Assembly (NCBI RefSeq): GCF_004210375.1
Contig: NC_134834.1
Span: forward strand, 18,097,027-18,161,026
Reading direction: 5' to 3'
Source: Tachypleus tridentatus
Taxonomy: Eukaryota > Arthropoda > Merostomata > Xiphosura > Limulidae
Length of the DNA: 64,000 nucleotides
Shown: positions 1-15,000 of the stretch, one piece after another
How the letters are laid out: each line of letters opens with the position of its first letter
How positions within the stretch are numbered: the stretch's first letter is position 1
The notes under the pieces: generated by a model
The model's database searches: none
What the model saw: the letters and a program-made list of their open reading frames with translations, nothing else
Told to the model about the DNA's origin: nothing
Made by a program: the position numbers and the translations under genes

Positions 1-3000
1 GTACTTGGTGTATCATTGTCAATAAAGAAATAATAGTACCTGGTGTATCTTTGTCAATAAAGAAACAATAGTACCTGGTGTATCCTTGTCAATAAAGAAA
101 CAATAGTATCTGGTGTATCCTTGTCAATAAAGAAACAATAGTACCTGGTGTATCCTTGTCAATAAAGAAACAATAGTATCTGGTGTATCCTTGTCAATAA
201 AGAAACAATAGTACCTGGTGTATCCTTGTCAATAAAGAAACAATAGTATCTGGTGTATCCTTGTCAATAAAGAAACAATAGTACCTGGTGTATCCTTGTC
301 AATAAAGAAACAATAGTATCTGGTGTATCCTTGTCAATAAAGAAACAATAGTACCTGGTGTATCATTGTCAATAAAGAAAGAATAGTACCTGGTGTATCC
401 TTGTCAATAAAGAAACAATAGTACCTGGTGTATCCTTGTCAATAAAGAAACAATAGTATCTGGTGTATTCTGGTCAATAAAGAAACAATAGTACCTGGTG
501 TATCCTTGTCAATAAAGAAATAATAGTACCTGGTGTATCCTTGTCAATAAAGAAACAATAGTACCTGGTGTATCCTTGTCAATAAAGAAACAATAGTACC
601 TGGTGTATCCTTGTCAATAAAGAAACAATAGTATCTGGTGTATCCTTGTCAATAAAGAAACAATAGTACCTGGTGTATCCTTGTCAATAAAGAAACAATA
701 GTATCTGGTGTATCCTTGTCAATAAAGAAACAATACTACTTGGTGTATCCTTGTCAATAAAGAAACAATAGTATCTGGTGTATCCTTGTCAATAAAGAAA
801 CAATAGTACTTGGTGTATCATTGTCAATAAAGAAAGAATAGTACCTGGTGTATCTTTGTCAATAAAGAAACAATAGTACCTGGTGTATCCTTGTCAATAA
901 AGAAACAATAGTACCTGGTGTATCCTTGTCAATAAAGAAACAATAGTACCTGGTGTATCCTTGTCAATAAAGAAATAATAGTATCTGGTGTATCCTTGTC
1001 AATAAAGAAACAATAGTACCTGGTGTATTCTGGTCAATAAAGAAACAATAGTACCTGGTGTATCCTTGTCAATAAAGAAACAATAGTACCTGGTGTATCC
1101 TTGTCAATAAAGAAACAATAGTATCTGATGTATCATTGTCAATAAAGAAATAATAGTACCTGGTGTATCTTTGTCAATAAAGAAACAATAGTACCTGGTG
1201 TATCCTTGTCAATAAAGAAACAATAGTATCTGGTGTATCCTTGTCAATAAAGAAACAATAGTACCTGGTGTATCCTTGTCAATAAAGAAACAATAGTATC
1301 TGGTGTATCCTTGTCAATAAAGAAACAATAGTACCTGGTGTATCCTTGTCAATAAAGAAACAATAGTATCTGGTGTATCCTTGTCAATAAAGAAACAATA
1401 GTACTTGGTGTATCCTTGTCAATAAAGAAACAATAGTATCTGGTGTATCCTTGTCAATAAAGAAACAATAGTACTTGGTGTATCCTTGTCAATAAAGAAA
1501 CAATAGTATCTGGTGTATCCTTGTCAATAAAGAAATAATAGTATCTGGTGTATCCTTGTCAATAAAGAAAGAATAGTACCTGGTGTATCCTTGTCAATAA
1601 AGAAACAATAGTATCTGGTGTATCCTTGTCAATAAAGAAAGAATAGTACCTGGTGTATCCTTGTCAATAAAAATCAATAGTACCTGGTGTATCTTTGTCA
1701 ATAAAGAAATAATAGTACCTGGTGTATCCTTGTCAATAAAGAAACAATAGTACTTGGTGTATCATTGTCAATAAAGAAACAATAGTACTTGGTGTATCAT
1801 TGTCAATAAAGAAATAATAGTACCTGGTGTATCTTTGTCAATAAAGAAATAATAGTACCTGGTGTATCCTTGTCAATAAAGAAACAATAGTACCTGGTGT
1901 ATCCTTGTCAATAAAAATCAATAGTACCTGGTGTATTCTTGTCAATAAAGAAACAATAGTATCTGATGTATCATTGTCAATAAAGAAATAATAGTACCTG
2001 GTGTATCTTTGTCAATAAAGAAACAATAGTATCTGGTGTATCCTTGTCAATAAAGAAACAATAGTATCTGGTGTATCTTTGTCAATAAAGAAACAATAGT
2101 ACCTGGTGTATTTTTGTCAATAAAGAAACAATAGTACCTGGTGTATCCTTGTCAATAAAGAAACAATAGTATCTGGTGTATCCTTGTCAATAAAGAAAGA
2201 ATAGTATCTGATGTATCATTCTCAATAAAGAAATAATAGTACCTGGTGTATCTTTGTCAATAAAGAAACAATAGTACTTGGTGTATCATTGTCAATAAAG
2301 AAATAATAGTACCTGGTGTATCCTTGTCAATAAAAAAACAATAGTACTTGGTGTATCATTGTAAATAAAGAAATAATAGTACCTGGTGTATCCTTGTCAA
2401 TAAAGAAACAATAGTACCTGGTGTATCCTTGTCAATAAAGAAACAATAGTACCTGGTGTATCTTTGTCAATAAAGAAACAATAGTACTTGGTGTATCATT
2501 GTCAATAAAGAAATAATAGTACCTGGTGTATCTTTGTCAATAAAGAAACAATAGTACTTGGTGTATCATTGTCAATAAAGAAACAATAGTACTTGGTGTA
2601 TCATTGTCAATAAAGAAATAATAGTACCTGGTGTATCCTTGTCAATAAAGGAACAATAGTACCTGGTGTATCCTTGTCAATAAAGAAACAATAGTATCTG
2701 ATGTATCATTGTCAATAAAGAAATAATAGTACCTGGTGTATCTTTGTCAATAAAGAAACAATAGTACTGGTGGTGTATCATTGTCAATAAAGAAACAATA
2801 GTACCTGGTGTATCCTTGTCAATAAAGAAACAATAGTACTTGGTGTATCATTGTCAATAAAGAAACAATAGTACTTGGTGTATCATTGTCAATAAAGAAA
2901 TAATAGTACCTGGTGTATCTTTGTCAATAAAGAAACAATAGTACCTGGTGTATCCTTGTCAATAAAAAATCAATAGTATCTGGTGTATCTTTGTCAATAA

Positions 3001-6000
3001 AGAAACAATAGTACTTGGTGTATCCTTGTCAATAAAGAAATAATAGTACTTGGTGTATCATTGTCAATAAAGAAATAATAGTACCTAGTGTATCATTGTC
3101 AATAAAGAAATAATAGTACCTGGTGTATCCTTGTCAATAAAGAAATAATAGTACCTGGTGTATCCTTGTCAATAAAGAAATAATAGTACCTAGTGTATCA
3201 TTGTCAATAAAGAAATAATAGTACCTGGTGTATCCTTGTCAATAAAGAAACAATAGTATCTGGTGTATCCTTGTCAATAAAGAAACAATAGTACTTGGTG
3301 TATCCTTGTCAATAAAGAAACAATAGTACCTGGTGTATTCTGGTCAATAAAGAAACAATAGTATCTGGTGTATCATTGTCAATAAAGAAACAATAGTACC
3401 TGGTGTATCCTTGTCAATAAAGAAACAATAGTACCTGGTGTATCCTTGTCAATAAAGAAACAATAGTATCTGGTGTATCCTTGTCAATAAAGAAACAATA
3501 GTACCTGGTGTATCCTTGTCAATAAAGAAACAATAGTATCTGGTGTATCCTTGTCAATAAAGAAACAATAGTACCTGGTGTATCCTTGTCAATAAAGAAA
3601 CAATAGTACCTGGTGTATCCTTGTCAATAAAGAAACAATAGTACTTGGTGTATCATTGTCAATAAAGAAATAATAGTACCTGGTGTATCTTTGTCAATAA
3701 AGAAACAATAGTACCTGGTGTATCCTTGTCAATAAAGAAACAATAGTATCTGGTGTATCCTTGTCAATAAAGAAACAATAGTACCTGGTGTATCCTTGTC
3801 AATAAAGAAACAATAGTATCTGGTGTATCCTTGTCAATAAAGAAACAATAGTACCTGGTGTATCCTTGTCAATAAAGAAACAATAGTATCTGGTGTATCC
3901 TTGTCAATAAAGAAACAATAGTACTTGGTGTATCCTTGTCAATAAAGAAACAATAGTATCTGGTGTATCCTTGTCAATAAAGAAACAATAGTACCTGGTG
4001 TATCATTGTCAATAAAGAAAGAATAGTACCTGGTGTATCTTTGTCAATAAAGAAACAATAGTACCTGGTGTATCCTTGTCAATAAAGAAACAATAGTATC
4101 TGGTGTATTCTTGTCAATAAAGAAACAATAGTACCTGGTGTATCCTTGTCAATAAAGAAATAATAGTATCTGGTGTATCCTTGTCAATAAAGAAACAATA
4201 GTACCTGGTGTATTCTGGTCAATAAAGAAACAATAGTACCTGGTGTATTCTTGTCAATAAAGAAACAATAGTACCCTTGTCAATAAAGAAACAATAGTAT
4301 CTGGTATCCTTGTCAATAAAGAAACAATAGTATCTGGTGTATCCTTGTCAATAAAGAAACAATAGTACCTGGTGTATCCTTGTCAATAAAGAAACAATAG
4401 TATCTGGTGTATCCTTGTCAATAAAGAAACAATAGTACCTGGTGTATCCTTGTCAATAAAGAAACAATAGTACTTGGTGTATCATTGTCAATAAAGAAAC
4501 AATACTACTTGGTGTATCCTTGTCAATAAAGAAACAATAGTATCTGGTGTATCCTTGTCAATAAAGAAACAATAGTACTTGGTGTATCATTGTCAATAAA
4601 GAAAGAATAGTACCTGGTGTATCTTTGTCAATAAAGAAACAATAGTACCTGGTGTATTCTGGTCAATAAAGAAACAATAGTACCTGGTGTATCCTTGTCA
4701 ATAAAGAAATAATAGTATCTGGTGTATCCTTGTCAATAAAGAAACAATAGTACCTGGTGTATTCTTGTCAATAAAGAAACAATAGTACCTGGTGTATTCT
4801 GGTCCATAAAGAAACAATAGTACCTGGTGTATCCTTGTCAATAAAGAAACAATAGTACTTGGTGTATCATTGTCAATAAAGAAACAATAGTACCTGGTGT
4901 ATCCTTGTCAATAAAGGAACAATAGTACCTGGTGTATCCTTGTCAATAAAGAAACAATAGTACCTGGTGTATCCTTGTCAATAAAGAAACAATAGTACCT
5001 GGTGTATCCTTGTCAATAAAGAAACAATAGTACCTGGTGTATCCTTGTCAATAAAGAAACAATAGTATCTGGTGTATCCTTGTCAATAAAGAAACAATAG
5101 TACCTGGTGTATCCTTGTCAATAAAGAAACAATAGTATCTGGTGTATCCTTGTCAATAAAGAAACAATAGTACCTGGTGTATCCTTGTCAATAAAGAAAC
5201 AATAGTATCTGGTGTATCCTTGTCAATAAAGAAACAATAGTACTTGGTGTATCCTTGTCAATAAAGAAACAATAGTATCTGGTGTATCCTTGTCAATAAA
5301 GAAATAATAGTATCTGGTGTATCCTTGTCAATAAAGAAAGAATAGTACCTGGTGTATCCTTGTCAATAAAGAAACAATAGTATCTGGTGTATCCTTGTCA
5401 ATAAAGAAAGAATAGTACCTGGTGTATCCTTGTCAATAAAAATCAATAGTACCTGGTGTATCTTTGTCAATAAAGAAATAATAGTACCTGGTGTATCCTT
5501 GTCAATAAAGAAACAATAGTACTTGGTGTATCATTGTCAATAAAGAAACAATAGTACCTGGTGTATCATTGTCAATAAAGAAATAATAGTACCTGGTGTA
5601 TCTTTGTCAATAAAGAAATAATAGTACCTGGTGTATCCTTGTCAATAAAGAAACAATAGTACCTGGTGTATCCTTGTCAATAAAAAACAATAGTACCTGG
5701 TGTATTCTTGTCAATAAAGAAACAATAGTATCTGATGTATCATTGTCAATAAAGAAATAATAGTACCTGGTGTATCTTTGTCAATAAAGAAACAATAGTA
5801 TCTGGTGTATCCTTGTCAATAAAGAAACAATAGTATCTGGTGTATCTTTGTCAATAAAGAAACAATAGTACCTGGTGTATCCTTGTCAATAAAGAAACAA
5901 TAGTACCTGGTGTATCCTTGTCAATAAAGAAACAATAGTATCTGGTGTATCCTTGTCAATAAAGAAACAATAGTACCTGGTGTATCCTTGTCAATAAAGA

Positions 6001-9000
6001 AACAATAGTACCTGGTGTATCATTGTCAATAAAGAAATAATAGTACCTGGTGTATCTTTGTCAATAAAGAAACAATAGTACCTGGTGTATCCTTGTCAAT
6101 AAAGAAACAATAGTACCTGGTGTATCATTGTCAATAAAGAAACAATAGTACCTGGTGTATCCTTGTCAATAAAGAAACAATAGTACCTGGTGTATCCTTG
6201 TCAATAAAGAAACAATAGTACCTGGTGTATCTTTGTCAATAAAGAAACAATAGTACCTGGTGTATCCTTGTCAATAAAGAAACAATAGTACTTGGTGTAT
6301 CCTTGTCAATAAAGAAACAATAGTACCTGGTGTATCCTTGTCAATAAAGAAACAATAGTACTTGGTGTATCATTGTCAATAAAGAAACAATAGTACTTGG
6401 TGTATCATTGTCAATAAAGAAATAATAGTACCTGGTGTATCTTTGTCAATAAAGAAACAATAGTACCTGGTGTATCCTTGTCAATAAAGAAACAATAGTA
6501 TCTGGTGTATCCTTGTCAATAAAGAAACAATAGTACCTGGTGTATCCTTGTCAATAAAGAAATAATAGTACCTGGTGTATCCTTGTCAATAAAGAAACAA
6601 TAGTACCTGGTGTATCCTTGTCAATAAAGAAACAATAGTACCTGGTGTATCCTTTGTCAATAAAGAAACAATAGTACCTGGTGTATCCTTGTCAATAAAG
6701 AAATAATAGTACCTGGTGTATCCTTGTCAATAAAGAAACAATAGTACTTGGTGTATCATTGTCAATAAAGAAACAATAGTACTTGGTGTATCATTGTCAA
6801 TAAAGAAATAATAGTACCTGGTGTATCCTTGTCAATAAAGAAACAATAGTACCTGGTGTATCCTTGTCAATAAAGAAACAATAGTACTTGGTGTATCTTT
6901 GTCAATAAAGAAACAATAGTACCTGGTGTATCCTTGTCAATAAAGAAACAATAGTACCTGGTGTATCATTGTCAATAAAGAAATAATAGTACCTGGTGTA
7001 TCCTTGTCAATAAAGAAATAATAGTACCTGGTGTATCCTTGTCAATAAAGAAATAATAGTACCTAGTGTATCATTGTCAATAAAGAAATAATAGTACCTG
7101 GTGTATCCTTGTCAATAAAGAAATAATAGTACCTGGTGTATCCTTGTCAATAAAGAAACAATAGTACCTGGTGTATCCTTGTCAATAAAGAAATAATAGT
7201 ACCTGGTGTATCATTGTCAATAAAGAAATAATAGTACCTGGTGTATCCTTGTCAATAAAGAAATAATAGTATCTGGTGTATCCTTGTCAATAAAGAAACA
7301 ATAGTACCTGGTGTATCCTTGTCAATAAAGAAATAATAGTACCTGGTGTATCCTTGTCAATAAAGAAACAATAGTACCTGGTGTATTCTTGTCAATAAAG
7401 AAACAATAGTACCTGGTGTATCCTTGTCAATAAAGAAACAATAGTACCTGGTGTATCCTTGTCAATAAAGAAACAATAGTACTTGGTGTATCCTTGTCAA
7501 TAAAGAAACAATAGTATCTGGTGTATTCTGGTCAATAAAGAAACAATAGTACCTGGTGTATCCTTGTCAATAAAGAAATAATAGTATCTGGTGTATCCTT
7601 GTCAATAAAGAAACAATCGTACCTGATGTATTCTGGTCAATAAAGAAACAATAGTACCTGGTGTATTCTGGTCAATAAAGAAACAATAGTACTTGGTGTA
7701 TCATTGTCAATAAAGAAATAATAGTACCTGGTGTATCTTTGTCAATAAAGAAACAATAGTACCTGGTGTATCCTTGTCAATAAAGAAACAATAGTATCTG
7801 GTGTATCCTTGTCAATAAAGAAACAATAGTACCTGGTGTATCCTTGTCAATAAAGAAACAATAGTATCTGGTGTATCCTTGTCAATAAAGAAACAATAGT
7901 ACCTGGTGTATCCTTGTCAATAAAGAAACAATAGTATCTGGTGTATCCTTGTCAATAAAGAAACAATAGTACTTGGTGTATCCTTGTCAATAAAGAAACA
8001 ATAGTATCTGGTGTATCCTTGTCAATAAAGAAACAATAGTACCTGGTGTATCATTGTCAATAAAGAAACAATAATAGTAATAAAGAAACAATAGTACCTG
8101 GTGTATCCTTGTCAATAAAGAAACAATAGTACCTGGTGTATCCTTGTCAATAAAGAAACAATAGTACCTGGTGTATCCTTGTCAATAAAGAAACAATAGT
8201 ACCTGGTGTATCCTTGTCAATAAAGAAACAATAGTAGTACCTGGTGTATCCTTGTCAATAAAGAAACAATAGTACCTGGTGTATCCTTGTCAATAAAGAA
8301 ACAATAGTACCTGGTGTATCCTTGTCAATAAAGAAACAATAGTACCTGGTGTATCCTTGTCAATAAAGAAACAATAGTATCTGGTGTATCCTTGTCAATA
8401 AAGAAACAATAGTACCTGGTGTATCCTTGTCAATAAAGAAACAATAGTATCTGGTGTATCCCTTGTCAATAAAGAAACAATAGTACCTGGTGTATCCTTG
8501 TCAATAAAGAAACAATAGTACTTGGTGTATCCTTGTCAATAAAGAAACAATAGTACCTGGTGTATCCTTGTCAATAAAGAAACAATAGTACCTGGTGTAT
8601 CCTTGTCAATAAAGAAACAATAGTACCTGGTGTATCCTTGTCAATAAAGAAACAATAGTACCTGGTGTATCCTTGTCAATAAAGAAACAATAGTACCTGG
8701 TGTATCCTTGTCAATAAAGAAACAATAGTACCTGGTGTATCCTTGTCAATAAAGAAACAATAGTACCTGGTGTATCCTTGTCAATAAAGAAACAATAGTA
8801 CCTGGTGTATCCTTGTCAATAAAGAAACAATAGTACCTGGTGTATCCTTGTCAATAAAGAAACAATAGTACCTGGTGTATCCTTGTCAATAAAGAAACAA
8901 TAGTACCTGGTGTATCCTTGTCAATAAAGAAATAATAGTACCTGGTGTATCATTGTCAATAAAGAAACAATAGTACCTGGTGTATCCTTGTCAATAAAGA

Positions 9001-12000
9001 AACAATAGTATCTGGTGTATCCTTGTCAATAAAGAAACAATAGTACCTGGTGTATCCTTGTCAATAAAGAAACAATATAGTATCTGGTGTATCCTTGTCA
9101 ATAAAGAAACAATAGTACTTGGTGTATCCTTGTCAATAAAGAAACAATAGTATCTGGTGTATCCTTGTCAATAAAGAAACAATAGTACTTGGTGTATCCT
9201 TGTCAATAAAGAAACAATAGTATCTGGTGTATCCTTGTCAATAAAGAAATAATAGTATCTGGTGTATCCTTGTCAATAAAGAAACAATAGTACCTGGTGT
9301 ATCCTTGTCAATAAAGAAACAATAGTATCTGGTGTATCCTTGTCAATAAAGAAACAATAGTACCTGGTGTATCCTTGTCAATAAAAAAACAATAGTACCT
9401 GGTGTATCTTTGTCAATAAAGAAATAATAGTACCTGGTGTATCCTTGTCAATAAAGAAACAATAGTACTTGGTGTATCATTGTCAATAAAGAAACAATAG
9501 TACTTGGTGTATCATTGTCAATAAAGAAATAATAGTACCTGGTGTATCTTTGTCAATAAAGAAATAATAGTACCTGGTGTATCCTTGTCAATAAAGAAAC
9601 AATAGTACCTGGTGTATCCTTGTCAATAAAGAAACAATAGTACCTGGTGTATCCTTGTCAATAAAGAAACAATAGTACTTGGTGTATCATTGTCAATAAA
9701 GAAATAATAGTACCTGGTGTATCTTTGTCAATAAAGAAACAATAGTACCTGGTGTATCCTTGTCAATAAAGAAACAATAGTATCTGGTGTATCCTTGTCA
9801 ATAAAGAAACAATAGTACCTGGTGTATCCTTGTCAATAAAGAAACAATAGTACCTGGTGTATCCTTGTCAATAAAGAAACAATAGTATCTGGTGTATCCT
9901 TGTCAATAAAGAAACAATAGTACCTGGTGTATCTTTGTCAATAAAGAAACAATAGTACCTGGTGTATCATTGTCAATAAAGAAATAATAGTACCTGGTGT
10001 ATCCTTGTCAATAAAGAAACAATAGTACCTGGTGTATCCTTGTCAATAAAGAAATAATAGTACCTGGTGTATCCTTGTCAATAAAGAAACAATAGTACCT
10101 GGTGTATCCTTGTCAATAAAGAAACAATAGTACCTGGTGTATCCTTGTCAATAAAGAAACAATAGTACCTGGTGTATCCTTGTCAATAAAGAAACAATAG
10201 TACCTGGTGTATCCTTGTCAATAAAGAAACAATAGAAACATCCTTGTCAATAAAGAAACAATAGTACTTGGTGTATCATTGTCAATAAAGAAACAATAGT
10301 ACCTGGTGTATCATTGTCAATAAAGAAACAATAGTACCTGGTGTATCCTTTCAATAAAGTCAATAAAGAAACAATAGTACCTGGTGTATCCTTGTCAATA
10401 AAGAAACAATAGTACCTGGTGTATCCTTGTCAATAAAGAAACAATAGTACCTGGTGTATCCTTGTCAATAAAGAAACAATAGTATCTGGTGTATCCTTGT
10501 CAATAAAGAAACAATAGTACTTGGTGTATCCTTGTCAATAAAGAAACAATAGTACCTGGTGTATCCTTGTCAATAAAGAAACAATAGTACCTGGTGTATC
10601 CTTGTCAATAAAGAAACAATAGTATCCTGGTGTATCCTTGTCAATAAAGAAATAATAGTATCTGGTGTATCCTTGTCAATAAAGAAACAATAGTACCTGG
10701 TGTATCCTTGTCAATAAAGAAACAATAGTACCTGGTGTATCCTTGTCAATAAAGAAACAATAGTACCTGGTGTATCCTTGTCAATAAAAAACAATAGTAC
10801 CTGGTGTATCTTTGTCAATAAAGAAATAATAGTACCTGGTGTATCCTTGTCAATAAAGAAACAATAGTACTTGGTGTATCATTGTCAATAAAGAAACAAT
10901 AGTACTTGGTGTATCATTGTCAATAAAGAAATAATAGTACCTGGTGTATCTTTGTCAATAAAGAAACAATAGTACCTGGTGTATCCTTGTCAATAAAAAA
11001 ATCAATAGTATCTGGTGTATCTTTGTCAATAAAGAAACAATAGTACTTGGTGTATCCTTGTCAATAAAGAAATAATAGTACCTGGTGTATCATTGTCAAT
11101 AAAGAAATAATAGTACCTAGTGTATCATTGTCAATAAAGAAATAATAGTACCTGGTGTATCCTTGTCAATAAAGAAATAATAGTACCTGGTGTATCCTTG
11201 TCAATAAAGAAATAATAGTACCTGGTGTATCATTGTCAATAAAGAAATAATAGTACCTGGTGTATCCTTGTCAATAAAAAAACAATAGTATCTGGTGTAT
11301 CTTTGTCAATAAAGAAACAATAGTACTTGGTGTATCCTTGTCAATAAAGAAATAATAGTACTTGGTGTATCATTGTCAATAAAGAAATAATAGTACCTGG
11401 TGTATCATTGTCAATAAAGAAATAATAGTACCTGGTGTATCCTTGTCAATAAAGAAATAATAGTACCTGGTGTATCCTTGCCAATAAAGAAACAATAGTA
11501 CCTGGTGTATCCTTGTAAATAAAGAAACAATAGTATCTGGTGTATTCTTGTCAATAAAGAAACAATAGTACCTGGTGTATCCTTGTCAATAAAGAAACAA
11601 TAGTACCTGGTGTATCCTTGTCAATAAAGAAACAATAGTATCTGGTGTATTCTTGTCAATAAAGAAACAATAGTACCTGGTGTATCCTTGTCAATAAAGA
11701 AATAATAGTATCTGGTGTATCCTTGTCAATAAAGAAACAATAGTACCTGGTGTATCCTTGTCAATAAAGAAACAATAGTACCTGGTGTATCCTTGTCAAT
11801 AAAGAAACAATAGTACCTGGTGTATCATTGTCAATAAAGAAATAATAGTACCTGGTGTATCCTTGTCAATAAAGAAACAATAGTACCTGGTGTATCCTTG
11901 TCAATAAAGAAACAATAGTATCTGGTGTATCCTTGTCAATAAAGAAACAATAGTATCTGGTGTATCCTTGTCAATAAAGAAACAATAGTACCTGGTGTAT

Positions 12001-15000
12001 CCTTGTCAATAAAGAAACAATAGTACCTGGTGTATCCTTGTCAATAAAGAAACAATAGTACCTGGTGTATCCTTGTCAATAAAGAAACAATAGTATCTGG
12101 TGTATCCTTGTCAATAAAGAAACAATAGTACCTGGTGTATCCTTGTCAATAAAGAAACAATAGTATCTGGTGTATCCTTGTCAATAAAGAAACAATAGTA
12201 CCTGGTGTATCCTTGTCAATAAAGAAACAATAGTATCTGGTGTATCCTTGTCAATAAAGAAACAATAGTACTTGGTGTATCCTTGTCAATAAAGAAACAA
12301 TAGTATCTGGTGTATCCTTGTCAATAAAGAAACAATAGTACCTGGTGTATCATTGTCAATAAAGAAAGAATAGTACCTGGTGTATCTTTGTCAATAAAGA
12401 AACAATAGTACCTGGTGTATTCTGGTCAATAAAGAAACAATAGTACCTGGTGTATCCTTGTCAATAAAGAAATAATAGTATCTGGTGTATCCTTGTCAAT
12501 AAAGAAACAATAGTACCTGGTGTATTCTTGTCAATAAAGAAACAATAGTACCTGGTGTATTCTTGTCAATAAAGAAACAATAGTACCTGGTGTATCCTTG
12601 TCAATAAAGAAACAATAGTACTTGGTGTATCATTGTCAATAAAGAAATAATAGTACCTGGTGTATCCTTGTCAATTAGTCAATAAAGAAACAATAGTACC
12701 TGGTGTATCCTTGTCAATAAAGAAACAATAGTACCTGGTGTATCCTTGTCAATAAAGAAACAATAGTACCTGGTGTATCCTTGTCAATAAAGAAACAATA
12801 GTATCTGGTGTATCCTTGTCAATAAAGAAACAATAGTACCTGGTGTATCCTTGTCAATAAAGAAACAATAGTATCTGGTGTATCCTTGTCAATAAAGAAA
12901 CAATAGTACTTGGTGTATCCTTGTCAATAAAGAAACAATAGTATCTGGTGTATCCTTGTCAATAAAGAAACAATAGTACTTGGTGTATCCTTGTCAATAA
13001 AGAAACAATAGTATCTGGTGTATCCTTGTCAATAAAGAAATAATAGTATCTGGTGTATCCTTGTCAATAAAGAAACAATAGTACCTGGTGTATCCTTGTC
13101 AATAAAGAAACAATAGTATCTGGTGTATCCTTGTCAATAAAGAAACAATAGTACCTGGTGTATCCTTGTCAATAAAGAAACAATAGTACCTGGTGTATCT
13201 TTGTCAATAAAGAAATAATAGTACCTGGTGTATCCTTGTCAATAAAGAAACAATAGTACTTGGTGTATCATTGTCAATAAAGAAACAATAGTACTTGGTG
13301 TATCATTGTCAATAAAGAAATAATAGTACCTGGTGTATCTTTGTCAATAAAGAAATAATAGTACCTGGTGTATCCTTGTCAATAAAGAAACAATAGTACC
13401 TGGTGTATCCTTGTCAATAAAAATCAATAGTACCTGGTGTATTCTTGTCAATAAAGAAACAATAGTATCTGATGTATCATTGTCAATAAAGAAATAATAG
13501 TACCTGGTGTATCTTTGTCAATAAAGAAACAATAGTATCTGGTGTATCCTTGTCAATAAAGAAACAATAGTATCTGGTGTATCTTTGTCAATAAAGAAAC
13601 AATAGTACCTGGTGTATCCTTGTCAATAAAGGAACAATAGTACCTGGTGTATCCTTGTCAATAAAGAAACAATAGTATCTGATGTATCATTGTCAATAAA
13701 GAAATAATAGTACCTGGTGTATCCTTGTCAATAAAGAAACAATAGTACTTGGTGTATCATTGTCAATAAAGAAACAATAGTACCTGGTGTATCCTTGTCA
13801 ATAAAGAAACAATAGTACTTGGTGTATCTTGTCAATAAAGAAATAATAGTACCTGGTGTATCCTTGTCAATAAAGGAACAATAGTACCTGGTGTATCCTT
13901 GTCAATAAAGAAACAATAGTATCTGATGTATCATTGTCAATAAAGAAATAATAGTACCTGGTGTATCTTTGTCAATAAAGAAACAATAGTACCTGGTGTA
14001 TCCTTGTCAATAAAGAAATAATAGTACCTGGTGTATCCTTGTCAATAAAGAAACAATAGTACCTGGTGTATCCTTGTCAATAAAGAAACAATAGTACCTG
14101 GTGTATCCTTGTCAATAAAGAAACAATAGTACCTGGTGTATCATTGTCAATAAAGAAATAATAGTACCTGGTGTATCTTTGTCAATAAAGAAACAATAGT
14201 ACCTGGTGTATCCTTGTCAATAAAGAAACAATAGTATCTGGTGTATCCTTGTCAATAAAGAAACAATAGTACCTGGTGTATCCTTGTCAATAAAGAAATA
14301 ATAGTATCTGGTGTATCCTTGTCAATAAAGAAAGAATAGTATCTGGTGTATCCTTGTCAATAAAGAAAGAATAGTACCTGGTGTATCCTTGTCAATAAAG
14401 AAACAATAGTACCTGGTGTATCCTTGTCAATAAAGAAATAATAGTACCTGGTGTATCCTTGTCAATAAAGAAACAATAGTACCTGGTGTATCCTTGTCAA
14501 TAAAGAAACAATAGTACCTGGTGTATCCTTGTCAATAAAGAAACAATAGTATCTGATGTATCATTGTCAATAAAGAAATAATAGTACCTGGTGTATCCTT
14601 GTCAATAAAGAAACAATAGTACTTGGTGTATCATTGTCAATAAAGAAATAATAGTACCTGGTGTATCCTTGTCAATAAAGAAACAATAGTACTTGGTGTA
14701 TCATTGTAAATAAAGAAACAATAGTACTTGGTGTATCATTGTCAATAAAGAAATAATAGTACCTGGTGTATCTTTGTCAATAAAGAAACAATAGTACCTG
14801 GTGTATCCTTGTCAATAAAAAAATCAATAGTATCTGGTGTATCTTTGTCAATAAAGAAACAATAGTACTTGGTGTATCCTTGTCAATAAAGAAATAATAG
14901 TACTTGGTGTATCATTGTCAATAAAGAAATAATAGTACCTGGTGTATCATTGTCAATAAAGAAATAATAGTACCTGGTGTATCCTTGTCAATAAAGAAAT

